From Phreatobacter sp. (GTDB taxonomy: Bacteria > Pseudomonadota > Alphaproteobacteria > Rhizobiales > Phreatobacteraceae): DNA of 37,861 nt. Under the pieces are notes generated by a model. That model saw only the letters and a program-made list of their open reading frames with translations, made no database searches and was not told where the DNA came from. Positions 15,654 through 26,151 of the stretch are shown piece after piece. Position numbers and translations under genes: made by a program. The stretch is taken from positions 1 to 37,861 of the forward strand of contig JAIEPJ010000314.1 in the NCBI GenBank assembly GCA_019749835.1, read 5' to 3'. How positions within the stretch are numbered: position 1 is the first letter of the stretch; the number at the start of each line of letters is the position of its first letter.

Positions 15654-16418
15654 GTGGCTGTCTCGCGGCGCACCGTCCTCGGCGCTGTGCTGGCGCCGGC
15701 CATCCTGCCGCGTCCCGCTGCTGCGGAAGTGGGCCTTGCCCGCCTCGTCGCCGCCTATCCGGACCATCTCGTCGGGCTGGACAGGGATGTCCTCGTCTGG
15801 ACCGATGGCACGCGCATGGAAACCGGGGCGGGCCGCCCGGAGCGGCCGTTCGAGGTCATGCTGCGCGACGCGACCCTCGCCGACCAGATGCGCCAGACCT
15901 ATCCGGCCGGCCCTCCGGTGGGGCCGCCGGGTCGGAACCACAGCCCTGGCCGGATCAGAAGCACCGCCTTCTTCGTCAAGATGTATGGCGACTGCCGAAT
16001 GGGCGGCGCAGGGAGACGCCAGCGCACCGTCACCTGGATGCCGCAGACGCGGCCGCAGCCCCTACCGGTGACCATGGAGAACGATGTCGCGACGCGGCTG
16101 GAGCGCGTCATCGCCGAGCTTGAGCGCCTGCCCGACCGGCTGAAGGCCTATCTCGTGCCCTCGGCCGGCACGTTCAACTGCCGCACCGTGGCCGATACAG
16201 GCCTTCTGAGCATGCATGCCTATGCCGCGGCCATCGATCTCAATGTCGCCCATTCCGACTACTGGTCCTGGGCCCGGGCGCGCGGCGACATCCCCTATCG
16301 CAACCGCATTCCCTTCGCGATCGTCGAGGTCTTCGAGGCCCAGCGCTTCATCTGGGGCGGCAAATGGTATCATTACGACACCATGCATTTCGAATATCGG
16401 CCGGAACTGATCGGTTGA
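15654..16418 (+). CDS. M15-family (VanY/DD-carboxypeptidase-like) exported peptidase
   Basis: A 254-aa protein. The start VSRRTVLGAVLAPAILPRPA has a twin-arginine-like motif (SRRTVL) before a hydrophobic stretch and an Ala-rich cleavage region. The C-terminal part carries M15-type metal motifs: LSMHAYAAAIDLN (His and Asp ligands) and WYHYDTMHFEYRPEL (late His). M15 enzymes cut peptidoglycan peptides. Here it would be periplasmic and perhaps exported folded by Tat. The start is GTG at 15654; its ribosome site is poor, and coupling to the YARHG gene 5 bases upstream is likely. It ends 1 base from the convergent lysE-type gene. Confidence 0.83.
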   Translation: MAVSRRTVLGAVLAPAILPRPAAAEVGLARLVAAYPDHLVGLDRDVLVWTDGTRMETGAGRPERPFEVMLRDATLADQMRQTYPAGPPVGPPGRNHSPGRIRSTAFFVKMYGDCRMGGAGRRQRTVTWMPQTRPQPLPVTMENDVATRLERVIAELERLPDRLKAYLVPSAGTFNCRTVADTGLLSMHAYAAAIDLNVAHSDYWSWARARGDIPYRNRIPFAIVEVFEAQRFIWGGKWYHYDTMHFEYRPELIG

Positions 16419-16419
16419 A

Positions 16420-17043
16420 CTAGCGTTCCCAGGCCATCTTGCCGCCATAGGCCATCATGACGAGGCCGGTCCCCATGGCGAGAACCCGCCCGGTCGCCCC
16501 CGGCCGGCGGGCGAAGGGCAGGGTCCGAAGCGCCACGCCGAGAACGACATAGTAGAGCGTCGACATGGCGATCATCACGCCGACGCCGGCGAGGCCGATC
16601 GCCAGCGGCTGCTCGGCGAGGCGCGTCACGGCGAAGAGCGAGGAGACAAACACGAGGCTCTTCGGATTGCCGAGGGCGGTGGCGAGGCCGGTGAGGAAGG
16701 CCCGCCGGGGCGTCAGCATCGCCGCCGGCTCGCGCGCGGTTTGGGGCGCCGGTGCGAGGTTGCGGCGGATCAGCCCGAAGCCCATCCAGGCGAGGTAGAG
16801 CCCGCCGGCGACCTTCACCGCCATGGCGGCGGCGGGAAAGAGCTCGAACAGCCAGAACAGGCCGAAGAGCCCGGCGAGCCCCCACAGGAACGTGCCGAGG
16901 ACGATGGCGGCCGCCACGGCGACGATGGACGCGGTCGGCGAGGACAGTCCCACCGCCATGAACAGGATCATGTTCGGGCCGGGAGTCAGGACGGCGACGA
17001 GCCAGAGGCCGGCGAGAACGAGAAGGGTGTCGGCGGGAGACAT
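16420..17043 (-). CDS. LysE/RhtB-family amino-acid exporter
   Basis: A 207-aa membrane protein of about six segments. It opens with LVLAGLWLVAVLTPGPNMIL (the LTPGPN motif of the LysE/RhtB family) and has the family segment GLYLAWMGFGLIRR in the middle, followed by FLTGLATALGNPKSLVFV (the GNPK motif). Members export amino acids such as threonine, homoserine or lysine; the substrate cannot be told from sequence. The ATG at 17043 is chosen for normal length; an in-frame start at 17073 would add ten polar residues. It is separated from hisF by a palindromic repeat. Confidence 0.9.
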   Translation of the reverse strand: MSPADTLLVLAGLWLVAVLTPGPNMILFMAVGLSSPTASIVAVAAAIVLGTFLWGLAGLFGLFWLFELFPAAAMAVKVAGGLYLAWMGFGLIRRNLAPAPQTAREPAAMLTPRRAFLTGLATALGNPKSLVFVSSLFAVTRLAEQPLAIGLAGVGVMIAMSTLYYVVLGVALRTLPFARRPGATGRVLAMGTGLVMMAYGGKMAWER

Positions 17044-17082
17044 GATTCCGGATGGTCGGTCATCGTGTGACACACCCTATCC

Positions 17083-17171
17083 GTCATGGCCGGGCTTGTC
17101 CCGGCCATCCACGACTTGATCACAACGAGCAAAGGAGAAGTCGTGGATGCCCGGGACGACCCGGGGATGAC
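17083..17171. repeat. Palindromic intergenic repeat (lysE-hisF)
   Basis: Two 34-35 base arms at 17083-17117 and 17138-17171 are near-perfect inverted copies. The inner 12 bases CATCCACGACTT match exactly and the outer parts differ by a few changes. Each arm also folds on itself (GGCCGGG with CCCGGCC; CCCGGG). I recognise the type GTCATGGCCGGGCTTGTCCC as a dispersed element of rhizobial genomes. It may work as a two-way terminator or RNA stabiliser between lysE and hisF. Confidence 0.8.
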
Positions 17172-17197
17172 GCAGCAAGCGGCCGAATACAAGCTCC

Positions 17198-17982
<785 letters not shown>

Positions 17983-17986
<4 letters not shown>

Positions 17987-18720
17987 GCGGCGCGCGCTCC
18001 GCGGATCAGGGAAATGGCTTCGGCGGGATCGAGCCGGCCGTCATAGAGCGCCTTGCCGGTGATGGCGCCTGCGAGCTTCGCCGCCCGCGGCGTGAGGAGC
18101 TGGCGCACGTCGTCGAGGGAGGCGAGGCCGCCGGAAGCGATGACGGGGATGGAGACGGCGTCGGCGAGCGCGATCGTGCCGTCCCAGTCGATGCCGGTCA
18201 GCATGCCGTCACGGGCGATGTTGGTGTAGACGATGGCGGCGACGCCGGCGTCCTCGAAGCGGCGGGCGAGGTCGTGGGCGGCGAGTGTCGAGGTCTCCGC
18301 CCAGCCCTCCACCGCGACCCAGCCGTCGCGCGCATCGATGCCGACGGCCACCTGTCCGGGAAAGGCCTTGGCGGCGGTCCTGACGAAGTCCGGATCGCGC
18401 ACCGCAGCCGTACCGATGATGACGCGGGAGACGCCCTTGGCCAGCCAGCCCTCGACCGTCTTCATGTCGCGGATGCCGCCGCCGAGCTGGACCGGGAAGG
18501 CGGTCGCCGCGCGGATGGCCTCCACCGCCGCCGCATTGACCGGCTTGCCGGCAAAGGCGCCATCGAGATCGACGACGTGGAGATAGTCGAAGCCCTGGAC
18601 CTCGAAGGCGCGGGCCTGGGCGGCGGGATCGTCGGCATAGATGGTGGCCTGGGCCATGTCGCCCTGGCGCAGGCGCACGCAGCGGCCGTCCTTCAGGTCG
18701 ATGGCGGGAAAGAGCCTCAT
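17983..18720 (-). CDS. hisA: ProFAR isomerase
   Basis: A 245-aa (beta/alpha)8 isomerase that converts ProFAR to PRFAR in histidine synthesis. Seen are [20 protein letters not shown] at the start (catalytic Asp in AIDLKDG), [39 protein letters not shown]-like [10 protein letters not shown] and [14 protein letters not shown]. The ATG at 18720 starts directly at the barrel; the frame runs on upstream only because the repeat at 18780-18908 happens to be open. Overlaps hisF by 4 bases. Confidence 0.97.
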
Positions 18721-18779
18721 GATGCGGTCTCGGAAACGTGGCGCCGGTCCGGGCGGCAGCCGGCCTGACAGGAAGGGCG

Positions 18780-18908
18780 CTTCACCTCTCCCCGGCGGGG
18801 AGAGGTCGGCCGGAGCTGCAGCGACGGTCGGGTGAGGGGGTGAGAGCGAGCCACGGCCCCCTCTCCCGCCGCTGCGCACCGACCTCTCCCCGCCGGGGAG
18901 AGGTGAAG
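18780..18908. repeat. Palindromic repeat inside the his operon
   Basis: 28-base arms at 18780-18807 and 18881-18908 are exact inverted copies. Each arm is itself a hairpin (ACCTCTCCCC, loop GGC, GGGGAGAGGT). The inner 73 bases keep partial symmetry (GGTCGG and CAGCG blocks on both sides). It fills most of the 217-base gap between hisH and hisA. The type CCTCTCCCCG with GGGGAGAGG is frequent between genes in rhizobial relatives. Read-through from hisH to hisA is likely needed, so it probably does not fully terminate. Confidence 0.85.
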
Positions 18909-18937
18909 GACAGGTCGCGCCCGCCGGGTCGATGCGG

Positions 18938-19588
18938 TCACGGTCGCCACTCCAGGAAATTGCCGATGAGAGACAGGCCCAGCGTCTGGCTCTTCTCGGG
19001 ATGGAACTGCGTGCCGACCATCGTGTCGCGGGCGATCATGGCCGTGACCCTGGAACCGTAATCGGCCTCGGCGAGAACCACGTCATCGGCCGTCGCGGTG
19101 AGGTGATAGGAATGGACGAAGTAGGCGTGGAGACCGTCCGGTCCTGTGGGAATGCCGGCGAGGACCGGGTGGTCGCGCGTCACGTTCAGCGTGTTCCAGC
19201 CCATATGCGGGATCTTCAGGGCGGGATCGGCCGGGCGGATCAGGTCGATGTCGCCCGGCACCCAGCCGAGACCGGCCGTCGTGTCCTTCTCCAGGCCACG
19301 GCCGGCCATGAGCTGCATGCCGACGCAGATGCCGAGGAAGGGGCGGCCACGGCCACGCACGGCTTCCGTCAGGGCCTCGATCATGCCGGGGACCCCGGCG
19401 AGGCCCGCCTTGCAGTCGGCAAAGGCGCCGACGCCAGGCAGGACGATGCGGTCGGCCCGGCGCACGCTGTCGGGGTCGGCGGTCACCAGAACCGGGACGT
19501 TGAGGCCACGCTCGCGGGCCATGCGCTCGCAGGCCTTCTGGGCCGAATGCAGGTTGCCCGAGCCGTAATCGACGATGGCGACGCTCAC
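18938..19588 (-). CDS. hisH: Imidazole glycerol phosphate synthase, glutaminase subunit
   Basis: A 216-aa class I glutamine amidotransferase that feeds ammonia to HisF. Motifs: [14 protein letters not shown] at the start, [19 protein letters not shown] with the catalytic Cys, and [13 protein letters not shown] with the catalytic His and Glu. The start is a GTG at 19588 overlapping the stop of the DUF2628 gene (GTGA). Longer frames upstream are not coding. Gap to hisA is taken up by a palindromic repeat. Confidence 0.96.
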   Translation of the reverse strand: MSVAIVDYGSGNLHSAQKACERMARERGLNVPVLVTADPDSVRRADRIVLPGVGAFADCKAGLAGVPGMIEALTEAVRGRGRPFLGICVGMQLMAGRGLEKDTTAGLGWVPGDIDLIRPADPALKIPHMGWNTLNVTRDHPVLAGIPTGPDGLHAYFVHSYHLTATADDVVLAEADYGSRVTAMIARDTMVGTQFHPEKSQTLGLSLIGNFLEWRP

Positions 19589-20088
19589 CGCCGGCCCCGC
19601 ACGCTCGGATCGGCCTCCGGAAAGAGGCCGAGAACGGGCTGCGGGCCCATGGGGGCGGCGACCGCCGGCTGCGACGCCGCGAAGAGCGATTCCGGGCGGG
19701 CGGCGGGAACGGTTCCGCGCTCGGCGAAATAGCGCCGCTCGGCCTCGTCCTGCGATCCGGCGACGACCACCGCCACCTCGCGCCAGCCGCGGCGGCGCAG
19801 CGTCCAGCGCTTCAGGTTGGTTGCCTCGAGACCGATCAGCAGGCTGAGGGCGGTCGTGATCATCGTGCGCAGCAGCGGCGACAGACCGGCAAAGGACAGC
19901 GCCAGCAGCGTCAGGCCCAGCAGCGCGAGATAGGCCAGCGTCACCAGCCACATGCGCTGCAGCGGAAACCACGCCCAGGGAAACAGGAAGGCGAGCGGCG
20001 CGAAGGAATCCGGCACGAACTGGACGGCGTCGTCGCCGGTCCTACCCGGAGGGGGGAGATGGACGGTGTAGCTCGTCTGGCGCGCCAT
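19585..20088 (-). CDS. DUF2628-type membrane protein
   Basis: A 167-aa protein with two or three hydrophobic segments ([35 protein letters not shown], a third in [16 protein letters not shown]). The sequence [20 protein letters not shown] fits the DUF2628 family. A Pro/Ala-rich cytoplasmic tail follows. It sits between hisB (1-base overlap) and hisH (4-base overlap), a position I recall for this family in other rhizobial his clusters. The function is unknown and no part suggests a catalytic role in histidine synthesis; it may simply share the transcript. Confidence 0.85.
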   Translation of the reverse strand: MARQTSYTVHLPPPGRTGDDAVQFVPDSFAPLAFLFPWAWFPLQRMWLVTLAYLALLGLTLLALSFAGLSPLLRTMITTALSLLIGLEATNLKRWTLRRRGWREVAVVVAGSQDEAERRYFAERGTVPAARPESLFAASQPAVAAPMGPQPVLGLFPEADPSVRGRR

Positions 20089-20675
20089 CAGAGCACTCCC
20101 TTGGTGGAGGGGATCTCGTTCGCCCGCCGGGCATCGATGGTGAAGGCGGCGCGCAGAGCGCGCGCGAGACCCTTGAAGCAGCTCTCGGCGACATGGTGGG
20201 CATTGTCGCCGTAGAGCGTCTCGACATGCAGGGTGATGCCGGCATTCATGGCGAAGGCCTGAAAGAACTCGCGCACCAGTTCGGTGTCGAAGGTGCCGAT
20301 CTTGTGGCGGGTGAATGCGGTGCGAAAGACGAGGAAGGGCCGGCCGGAGACGTCGACGGCAACGCGGGTCAGCGTCTCGTCCATGGGCAGATGGACGTCG
20401 GCATAACGGGTGATGCCCTTCATGTCGCCGAGGGCCTGGCGCACCGCCTGTCCAAGAGCGATGCCGACGTCCTCCACCGTGTGGTGGTCGTCGATATGCA
20501 GGTCGCCCTTTGCGCGGATGGAGATGTCGATCATGCCATGACGCGCGATCTGGTCGAGCATGTGGTCGAAGAAGCCGACACCGGTCGCAACCTCGGCGCG
20601 GCCGGAGCCGTCGAGATCGACGGAGACGATGATGTCCGTCTCCTTGGTGGTGCGGGTGATCTGGCCTTTGCGCAT
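20088..20675 (-). CDS. hisB: Imidazoleglycerol-phosphate dehydratase
   Basis: A 195-aa monofunctional IGPD (no phosphatase domain). Seen are the start [50 protein letters not shown] (manganese ligands), and [20 protein letters not shown] (second ligand set). It converts imidazole glycerol phosphate to imidazole acetol phosphate. It is first in the his cluster and is divergent from hslV, 134 bases away, an arrangement frequent in Hyphomicrobiales. Confidence 0.97.
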   Translation of the reverse strand: MRKGQITRTTKETDIIVSVDLDGSGRAEVATGVGFFDHMLDQIARHGMIDISIRAKGDLHIDDHHTVEDVGIALGQAVRQALGDMKGITRYADVHLPMDETLTRVAVDVSGRPFLVFRTAFTRHKIGTFDTELVREFFQAFAMNAGITLHVETLYGDNAHHVAESCFKGLARALRAAFTIDARRANEIPSTKGVL

Positions 20676-20760
20676 GGCTTTCTCCGGCGGTTGGCCGGAC
20701 TTCTAACAGCGGCGGCGGCGGTTTGAAAGGCGGAGCGGTCCGGCGGGCGCCGAAGCCCGC

Positions 20761-20791
20761 CTTGCGTCCTTCGCCAATCGGCCTACATCTG
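20761..20791 (+). promoter_or_regulatory. Candidate heat-shock (RpoH) promoter of hslVU
   Basis: CTTG at 20761-20764, a 17-base spacer, then CCTACATCTG at 20782-20791. The alphaproteobacterial RpoH pattern is CTTG-N16-18-CYTATNTNNG; only one base differs (C for T). It lies just upstream of the hslV ribosome site, giving a short leader. HslVU is a classic heat-shock protease. Confidence 0.55.
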
Positions 20792-20809
20792 CAGCTTTCC
20801 GGAGGTTCC

Positions 20810-21364
20810 ATGTCTTCGCAGAACGACGCCTTTCCCGGCTGGCACGCCACGACCATCTGCACCGTCCGCAAGGGCGGCAAGGTGGTGATCGGCGGCGACG
20901 GGCAGGTCAGCCTTGGCCAGACCGTCATCAAGGCCAATGCGCGCAAGGTGCGCCGGCTCGGCCGCGGCGACGTGATCAGCGGCTTCGCCGGCGCCACGGC
21001 CGACGCCTTCACCCTGTTCGAGCGGCTGGAGGCCAAGCTCGAGCAGTTCCCCGGCCAGCTCACCCGCGCCGCGGTCGAACTCGCCAAGGACTGGCGCACC
21101 GACCGCTACCTCCGGCGGCTCGAGGCGATGATGATCGTCGCCGACAAGGATGTGTCGCTGATCCTCACCGGCACCGGCGACGTGCTGGAGCCGGAAAACG
21201 GCGTCGCCGCCATCGGCTCCGGCGGCAATTACGCGCTCGCCGCCGCGCGGGCTCTCGCCGACACCGACCAGGACGCCGAGGCTATCGTCCGCAAGGCGAT
21301 GAAAATCGCCGCGGAGATCTGCGTCTACACCAATGGCAACCTGGTGCTCGAGAGCATCGGCTGA
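20810..21364 (+). CDS. hslV: HslV (ClpQ) protease subunit
   Basis: A 184-aa proteasome-like peptidase. After a propeptide of about 13 residues the mature N-terminus is [20 protein letters not shown], with Thr as the catalytic nucleophile. [20 protein letters not shown] and [15 protein letters not shown] are family blocks. It forms a double hexamer that is fed by HslU (22166-23476). A GGAGG site 4 bases before the ATG at 20810 sets the start. DUF2585 lies between hslV and hslU, a layout found in rhizobia. Confidence 0.97.
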   Translation: MSSQNDAFPGWHATTICTVRKGGKVVIGGDGQVSLGQTVIKANARKVRRLGRGDVISGFAGATADAFTLFERLEAKLEQFPGQLTRAAVELAKDWRTDRYLRRLEAMMIVADKDVSLILTGTGDVLEPENGVAAIGSGGNYALAAARALADTDQDAEAIVRKAMKIAAEICVYTNGNLVLESIG

Positions 21365-21452
21365 CGGCATCCGACCCGCGGCCGTTCCGACCACGCGATT
21401 TCGGTCCCCGCCACGTCATGACTTGCGACGCGCCGGCGGCTAGGCTTTCCCC

Positions 21453-22094
21453 ATGACCATGACATCCTCTCCCTTCCAGCCGATCTCTGCGTCCTCCGGC
21501 TCGTCCTATCGCCCGAGCGGCCCGGCCGGCGGCTTCCCCTGGTGGCAGGCGCTGCCGCTGATCCTCATCCTCCTGGCGATCCAGGCCGGCGTGCTCTACG
21601 CCATGGGGCGCCTGCCAATCTGCGCCTGCGGCAGCATCAAGTTCTGGCACGGCATCGTCCTGAGTTCGGAGAACTCGCAGCATCTCGCCGACTGGTACAC
21701 GTTCAGCCACGTGGTCCACGGCTTCCTGTTCTATTTCCTCGCCTGGCTGGTGCTGCCGCGAAGCTCGCTCTGGACCCGGCTTGTGCTCGCCGTCGCGATC
21801 GAGGGCGCCTGGGAGATCGCCGAGAACACGCCGATGATCATCGAGCGCTACCGGGCAACGACCATCTCGCTCGGGTATAACGGCGACACGATCGTCAATT
21901 CGATCGCCGACACGCTCGCCATGGTCGCCGGCTTCGGCATCGCCGCGCTGCTGCCGGCCTGGGCGACGCTCGGCCTCGCCATCGCGCTGGAAGTGGGCCT
22001 CGCAGCGGTGATCCGCGACAACCTCATCCTCAACATCATCATGCTGGTCCATCCGGTCGAGGCGATCCGGCTGTGGCAGCAAGGTGGCGGTTAG
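21453..22094 (+). CDS. DUF2585 (UPF0314) membrane protein
   Basis: A 213-aa protein with about five membrane segments ([20 protein letters not shown] onward). Conserved polar stretches include the motif [20 protein letters not shown], then [15 protein letters not shown] and [18 protein letters not shown]. The length, the Cys-His-Glu/Asn pattern and the position between hslV and hslU match DUF2585. Function is not known. The pattern of conserved His, Glu and Asn in membrane segments suggests an enzyme or metal site rather than a simple scaffold, but this is inference. Confidence 0.88.
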   Translation: MTMTSSPFQPISASSGSSYRPSGPAGGFPWWQALPLILILLAIQAGVLYAMGRLPICACGSIKFWHGIVLSSENSQHLADWYTFSHVVHGFLFYFLAWLVLPRSSLWTRLVLAVAIEGAWEIAENTPMIIERYRATTISLGYNGDTIVNSIADTLAMVAGFGIAALLPAWATLGLAIALEVGLAAVIRDNLILNIIMLVHPVEAIRLWQQGGG

Positions 22095-22165
22095 CGCCGG
22101 TCCTTGATCGGCGGGTGACAATCGCCATCTCTCCGCTCGTCCAAGCCCCTCAGTCCAAGGTCCAG

Positions 22166-23476
22166 ATGACCGACTTTTCCCCCCGCGAAATCGTCTCCGA
22201 GCTTGATCGGCACATTATCGGCCAGAAGGACGCCAAGCGCGCCGTGGCCATCGCCCTGCGCAACCGCTGGCGCCGCCTGCAGCTCGACGAGAGCCTGCGC
22301 GAGGAGGTGTTGCCGAAGAACATCCTGATGATCGGCCCGACAGGGGTAGGCAAGACGGAGATCTCCCGCCGCCTGGCCAGGCTCGCCAACGCGCCGTTCC
22401 TGAAGGTCGAGGCGACCAAGTTCACCGAGGTCGGCTATGTCGGCCGCGATGTCGAGCAGATCGTCCGCGACCTCGTCGAGGTCGGCATCGGGCTGGTGCG
22501 CGAGGGCAAGCGCAAGGACGTTCAGGCCAAGGCGCATCTGGGCGCCGAGGAGCGCGTGCTCGACGCCCTGGTCGGCAAGACCGCCTCCCCCGCCACCCGC
22601 GAGAGCTTCCGCAAGAAGCTGCGCGACGGCGAGATGGACGACAAGGAGATCGACATCGAGGTGTCGGCGGGCAACCCGCAGGGCCTGCCGATGATGGACA
22701 TTCCCGGAATGCCCGGCGGCCAGATCGGCATCGCCAACCTCAACGACATGATCGGCAAGATGATGGGCGGGCGCACCAAGCAGCGTCGCACCACGGTGAA
22801 GGAAGCCTACGACCCGCTCGTGCAGGAGGAGGCCGACAAGCTGGTCGACCAGGACAATCTGGTGCAGGAGGCGATCCACCTCGTCGAGAACAACGGCATC
22901 GTCTTCCTCGACGAGATCGACAAGATCTGCGCCCGCGAGGGCAATCGCGGCGGCGAGGTGTCCAGAGAAGGCGTTCAGCGCGACCTGCTGCCGCTGATCG
23001 AGGGCACGACGGTCGCGACCAAGCACGGGCCGGTGAAGTCCGACCACATCCTCTTCATTGCCTCCGGCGCCTTCCACGTCGCCAAGCCGTCGGACCTGCT
23101 GCCGGAACTGCAGGGCCGCCTGCCGATCCGCGTGGAGTTGAAGCCGCTGACGCGGGAGGACCTGCGCTCGATCCTCACCGAGACCGAGGCGAGCCTCACC
23201 CGCCAGTCCATCGCCATGATGAAGACGGAAGGCGTCGACCTCGTGCTGACCGACGATGCCATCGATGCCATCGCTGACCTCGCGGTCGAGGTGAATGCCT
23301 CGGTGGAGAATATCGGCGCGCGGCGTCTGCAGACCATCATCGAGCGGGTGCTCGACGATATCTCCTTTACCGCCGCCGACCGCGCCGGCGAGACGGTGAC
23401 GATCGACGGCGCCTATGTCCGCCAGACCGTCGGCGATCTCGCCCGGAACGCCGATCTCAGCCGCTTCATTCTCTGA
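22166..23476 (+). CDS. hslU: HslU (ClpY) AAA+ unfoldase
   Basis: A 436-aa ATPase that unfolds substrates and feeds them to HslV. Seen are [20 protein letters not shown] at the start, Walker A GPTGVGKT at 57-64, pore loop GYVG ([15 protein letters not shown]), the family's intermediate domain, Walker B in [11 protein letters not shown], sensor region in [16 protein letters not shown], and the short C-terminal ending LSRFIL that docks in HslV. The ATG at 22166 gives the standard length; the frame is open further upstream, overlapping DUF2585. Confidence 0.97.
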   Translation: MTDFSPREIVSELDRHIIGQKDAKRAVAIALRNRWRRLQLDESLREEVLPKNILMIGPTGVGKTEISRRLARLANAPFLKVEATKFTEVGYVGRDVEQIVRDLVEVGIGLVREGKRKDVQAKAHLGAEERVLDALVGKTASPATRESFRKKLRDGEMDDKEIDIEVSAGNPQGLPMMDIPGMPGGQIGIANLNDMIGKMMGGRTKQRRTTVKEAYDPLVQEEADKLVDQDNLVQEAIHLVENNGIVFLDEIDKICAREGNRGGEVSREGVQRDLLPLIEGTTVATKHGPVKSDHILFIASGAFHVAKPSDLLPELQGRLPIRVELKPLTREDLRSILTETEASLTRQSIAMMKTEGVDLVLTDDAIDAIADLAVEVNASVENIGARRLQTIIERVLDDISFTAADRAGETVTIDGAYVRQTVGDLARNADLSRFIL

Positions 23477-23485
23477 GCGGCTGAG
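23456..23485. terminator. Hairpin across the hslU stop codon
   Basis: CTCAGCCGCT and AGCGGCTGAG form a perfect 10-bp stem with a 10-base loop, spanning the hslU stop and facing the convergent kinase gene. No U-tract follows on either strand, so Rho-independent action is uncertain; it may protect mRNA ends. Confidence 0.4.
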
Positions 23486-23502
23486 GTGCCGCGTCTTCGC
23501 GC

Positions 23503-24504
23503 TTAGAAGGCGAAGCCGTTCTCGGCAGCGAGCGCCTTGAGATTGGCCTCGGGGCGGGCGCCCATGTGGCTGATGATCTCGGCGGCGCAGAGGGCGCCGA
23601 GGCGCAGCGAGGTCTCGTGCGGCATGCCGCGGGCGAGGCCCGAGAGGAAGCCGGCGGCGAAGAGATCGCCGGCGCCGGTGGTGTCCACCACCTTGTCGAC
23701 CGGGAAGGCCGGCGCGGAGACGAGGGTCGCGCCCTCGACGGCGACGGCACCCTGTTCGGACCGGGTGACGACGGCGAGAGCCGCATCGGCGCGCAGCGCG
23801 TCGAGCGCCGTGGCGAAATCGGCGGTCTGGTAGAGCGACTTCAGCTCGCTCTCGTTGGCGAAGACGATGTCGACGGTCTTGCCCCGGATGAGGCCAAGGA
23901 ACTCGTCGCGGTAGCGGTCGACACAGAAGGCGTCGGACAGCGTCAGGGCCACCTTGCGGCCGGCGCCATGGGCGATTTCGGACGCCTTCAGGAAGGCCTT
24001 CTTAGCCTCCGGCGGGTCCCAGAGATAGCCCTCGAGATAGGTGATGCCCGACGCGGCGATGGTTTCGGCGTCGACGTCGGCGGGCGACAGGTTCTGCGCC
24101 GCGCCGAGATAGGTGTTCATCGTCCGCTCGCCGTCGGGCGTCACGAGGATGAAGGAGCGGGCGGTGGCCGGGCCTTCCGTCGCATCGGCGGTGGGGAAGT
24201 GGATGCCGGCAGCTTTCATCCCGTGGCGGAAGGAGGCACCGAGATGGTCGTTGCGCACCTTGCCGAGAAAGGCCGGCTTCAGGCCGAGAAGGCCGATGCC
24301 GGCGATGGTGTTGGCGGCCGAGCCGCCGGACATCTCGATCGTCTGGGCCATGGCGGCATAGATCGCCTCGGCCCGCGGCTCGTCGATCAGCATCATGGCG
24401 CCTTTCGGGACACCGAGGCGGGCGAGGACGTCGTCCTCGGTGCGGGCGAGCACATCGACGATGGCATTGCCGATTCCGGCGACGTCGTAGCGGGTCTGGG
24501 ACAT
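23503..24504 (-). CDS. PfkB-family kinase, adenosine-kinase-like
   Basis: A 333-aa ribokinase-fold kinase. The start YDVAGIGNAIVDVLARTEDD, then EMSGGSAANTIAGIGLLG (substrate site), FILVTPDGERTMNTYLGAAQ, IVFANESELKSLY, and VVDTTGAGDLFAAGFLSGL (catalytic Asp and anion hole) are all present. The early motif set resembles bacterial adenosine kinases, which phosphorylate adenosine or related nucleosides. A sugar kinase role cannot be excluded by eye. It converges on hslU and is divergent from gnd, with 131 bases between starts. Confidence 0.88.
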   Translation of the reverse strand: MSQTRYDVAGIGNAIVDVLARTEDDVLARLGVPKGAMMLIDEPRAEAIYAAMAQTIEMSGGSAANTIAGIGLLGLKPAFLGKVRNDHLGASFRHGMKAAGIHFPTADATEGPATARSFILVTPDGERTMNTYLGAAQNLSPADVDAETIAASGITYLEGYLWDPPEAKKAFLKASEIAHGAGRKVALTLSDAFCVDRYRDEFLGLIRGKTVDIVFANESELKSLYQTADFATALDALRADAALAVVTRSEQGAVAVEGATLVSAPAFPVDKVVDTTGAGDLFAAGFLSGLARGMPHETSLRLGALCAAEIISHMGARPEANLKALAAENGFAF

Positions 24505-24635
24505 GAAGGGCTCTCGCGGCGAAACTCTGGCGCCCTCTACACGCTGGGGCGCCATCCGGCAACGGCGCGCCATTGACTTCTCGGCGAAGTTCGGTTGCTT
24601 CGACGGGAAGAAAAAGACGGGCGCGGAGGACGTGC

Positions 24636-25606
<971 letters not shown>

Positions 25607-25610
<4 letters not shown>

Positions 25611-26149
25611 GGGCCGGCCTTTCGTCGGCGGCGGCCGCAGATCCCCCCCGCGCCACGGCGCTGATCGTCATGGGCGTGTCGGGCTCGGGCAAGTCGACAG
25701 TCGGCCTCGGCCTCGCCGACGCGCTCGGCTGGGACTTCCGGGACGGCGACAGCTTCCACCCGCCCGCCAACGTCGCGAAAATGCGCTCCGGCGCGCCGCT
25801 GACCGACGACGACCGCTGGCCCTGGCTCGACGCCATCAGCCGCCATGTCGCGGAGCTGGAGGACGGCGGTGGCCATGTGGTCATCGCCTGCTCCGCGCTG
25901 AAGCGCGCCTATCGCGACCGTCTCAGGGCCGCAGGCGCGCGGCTGCGCTTCATCCATCTCGACGGCTCCTTCGACCTGATCGACGGGCGCATGCGGGCGC
26001 GGCGCGACCATTTCATGCCGCCGAGCCTGCTGGAGAGCCAGTTCGCGACGCTGGAAGCCCCCGCGCCCGACGAGAAAGCCGTGACCGTCCCCATCGCGGA
26101 CGATCCCGAGGCGATCGTCGCGACGATCCTCGCCCGCCTCGCTGCCTAA
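25607..26149 (+). CDS. gntK: Gluconokinase
   Basis: A 180-aa P-loop kinase making 6-phosphogluconate from gluconate and ATP, the substrate of the upstream Gnd. Walker A is [40 protein letters not shown] with [11 protein letters not shown] is the gluconate kinase signature, and [13 protein letters not shown] follows. The start is GTG at 25607, overlapping the gnd stop; the first ATG in frame (25670) is inside the P-loop strand. No gluconate transporter is next to it. Confidence 0.92.
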
Positions 26150-26151
26150 GG

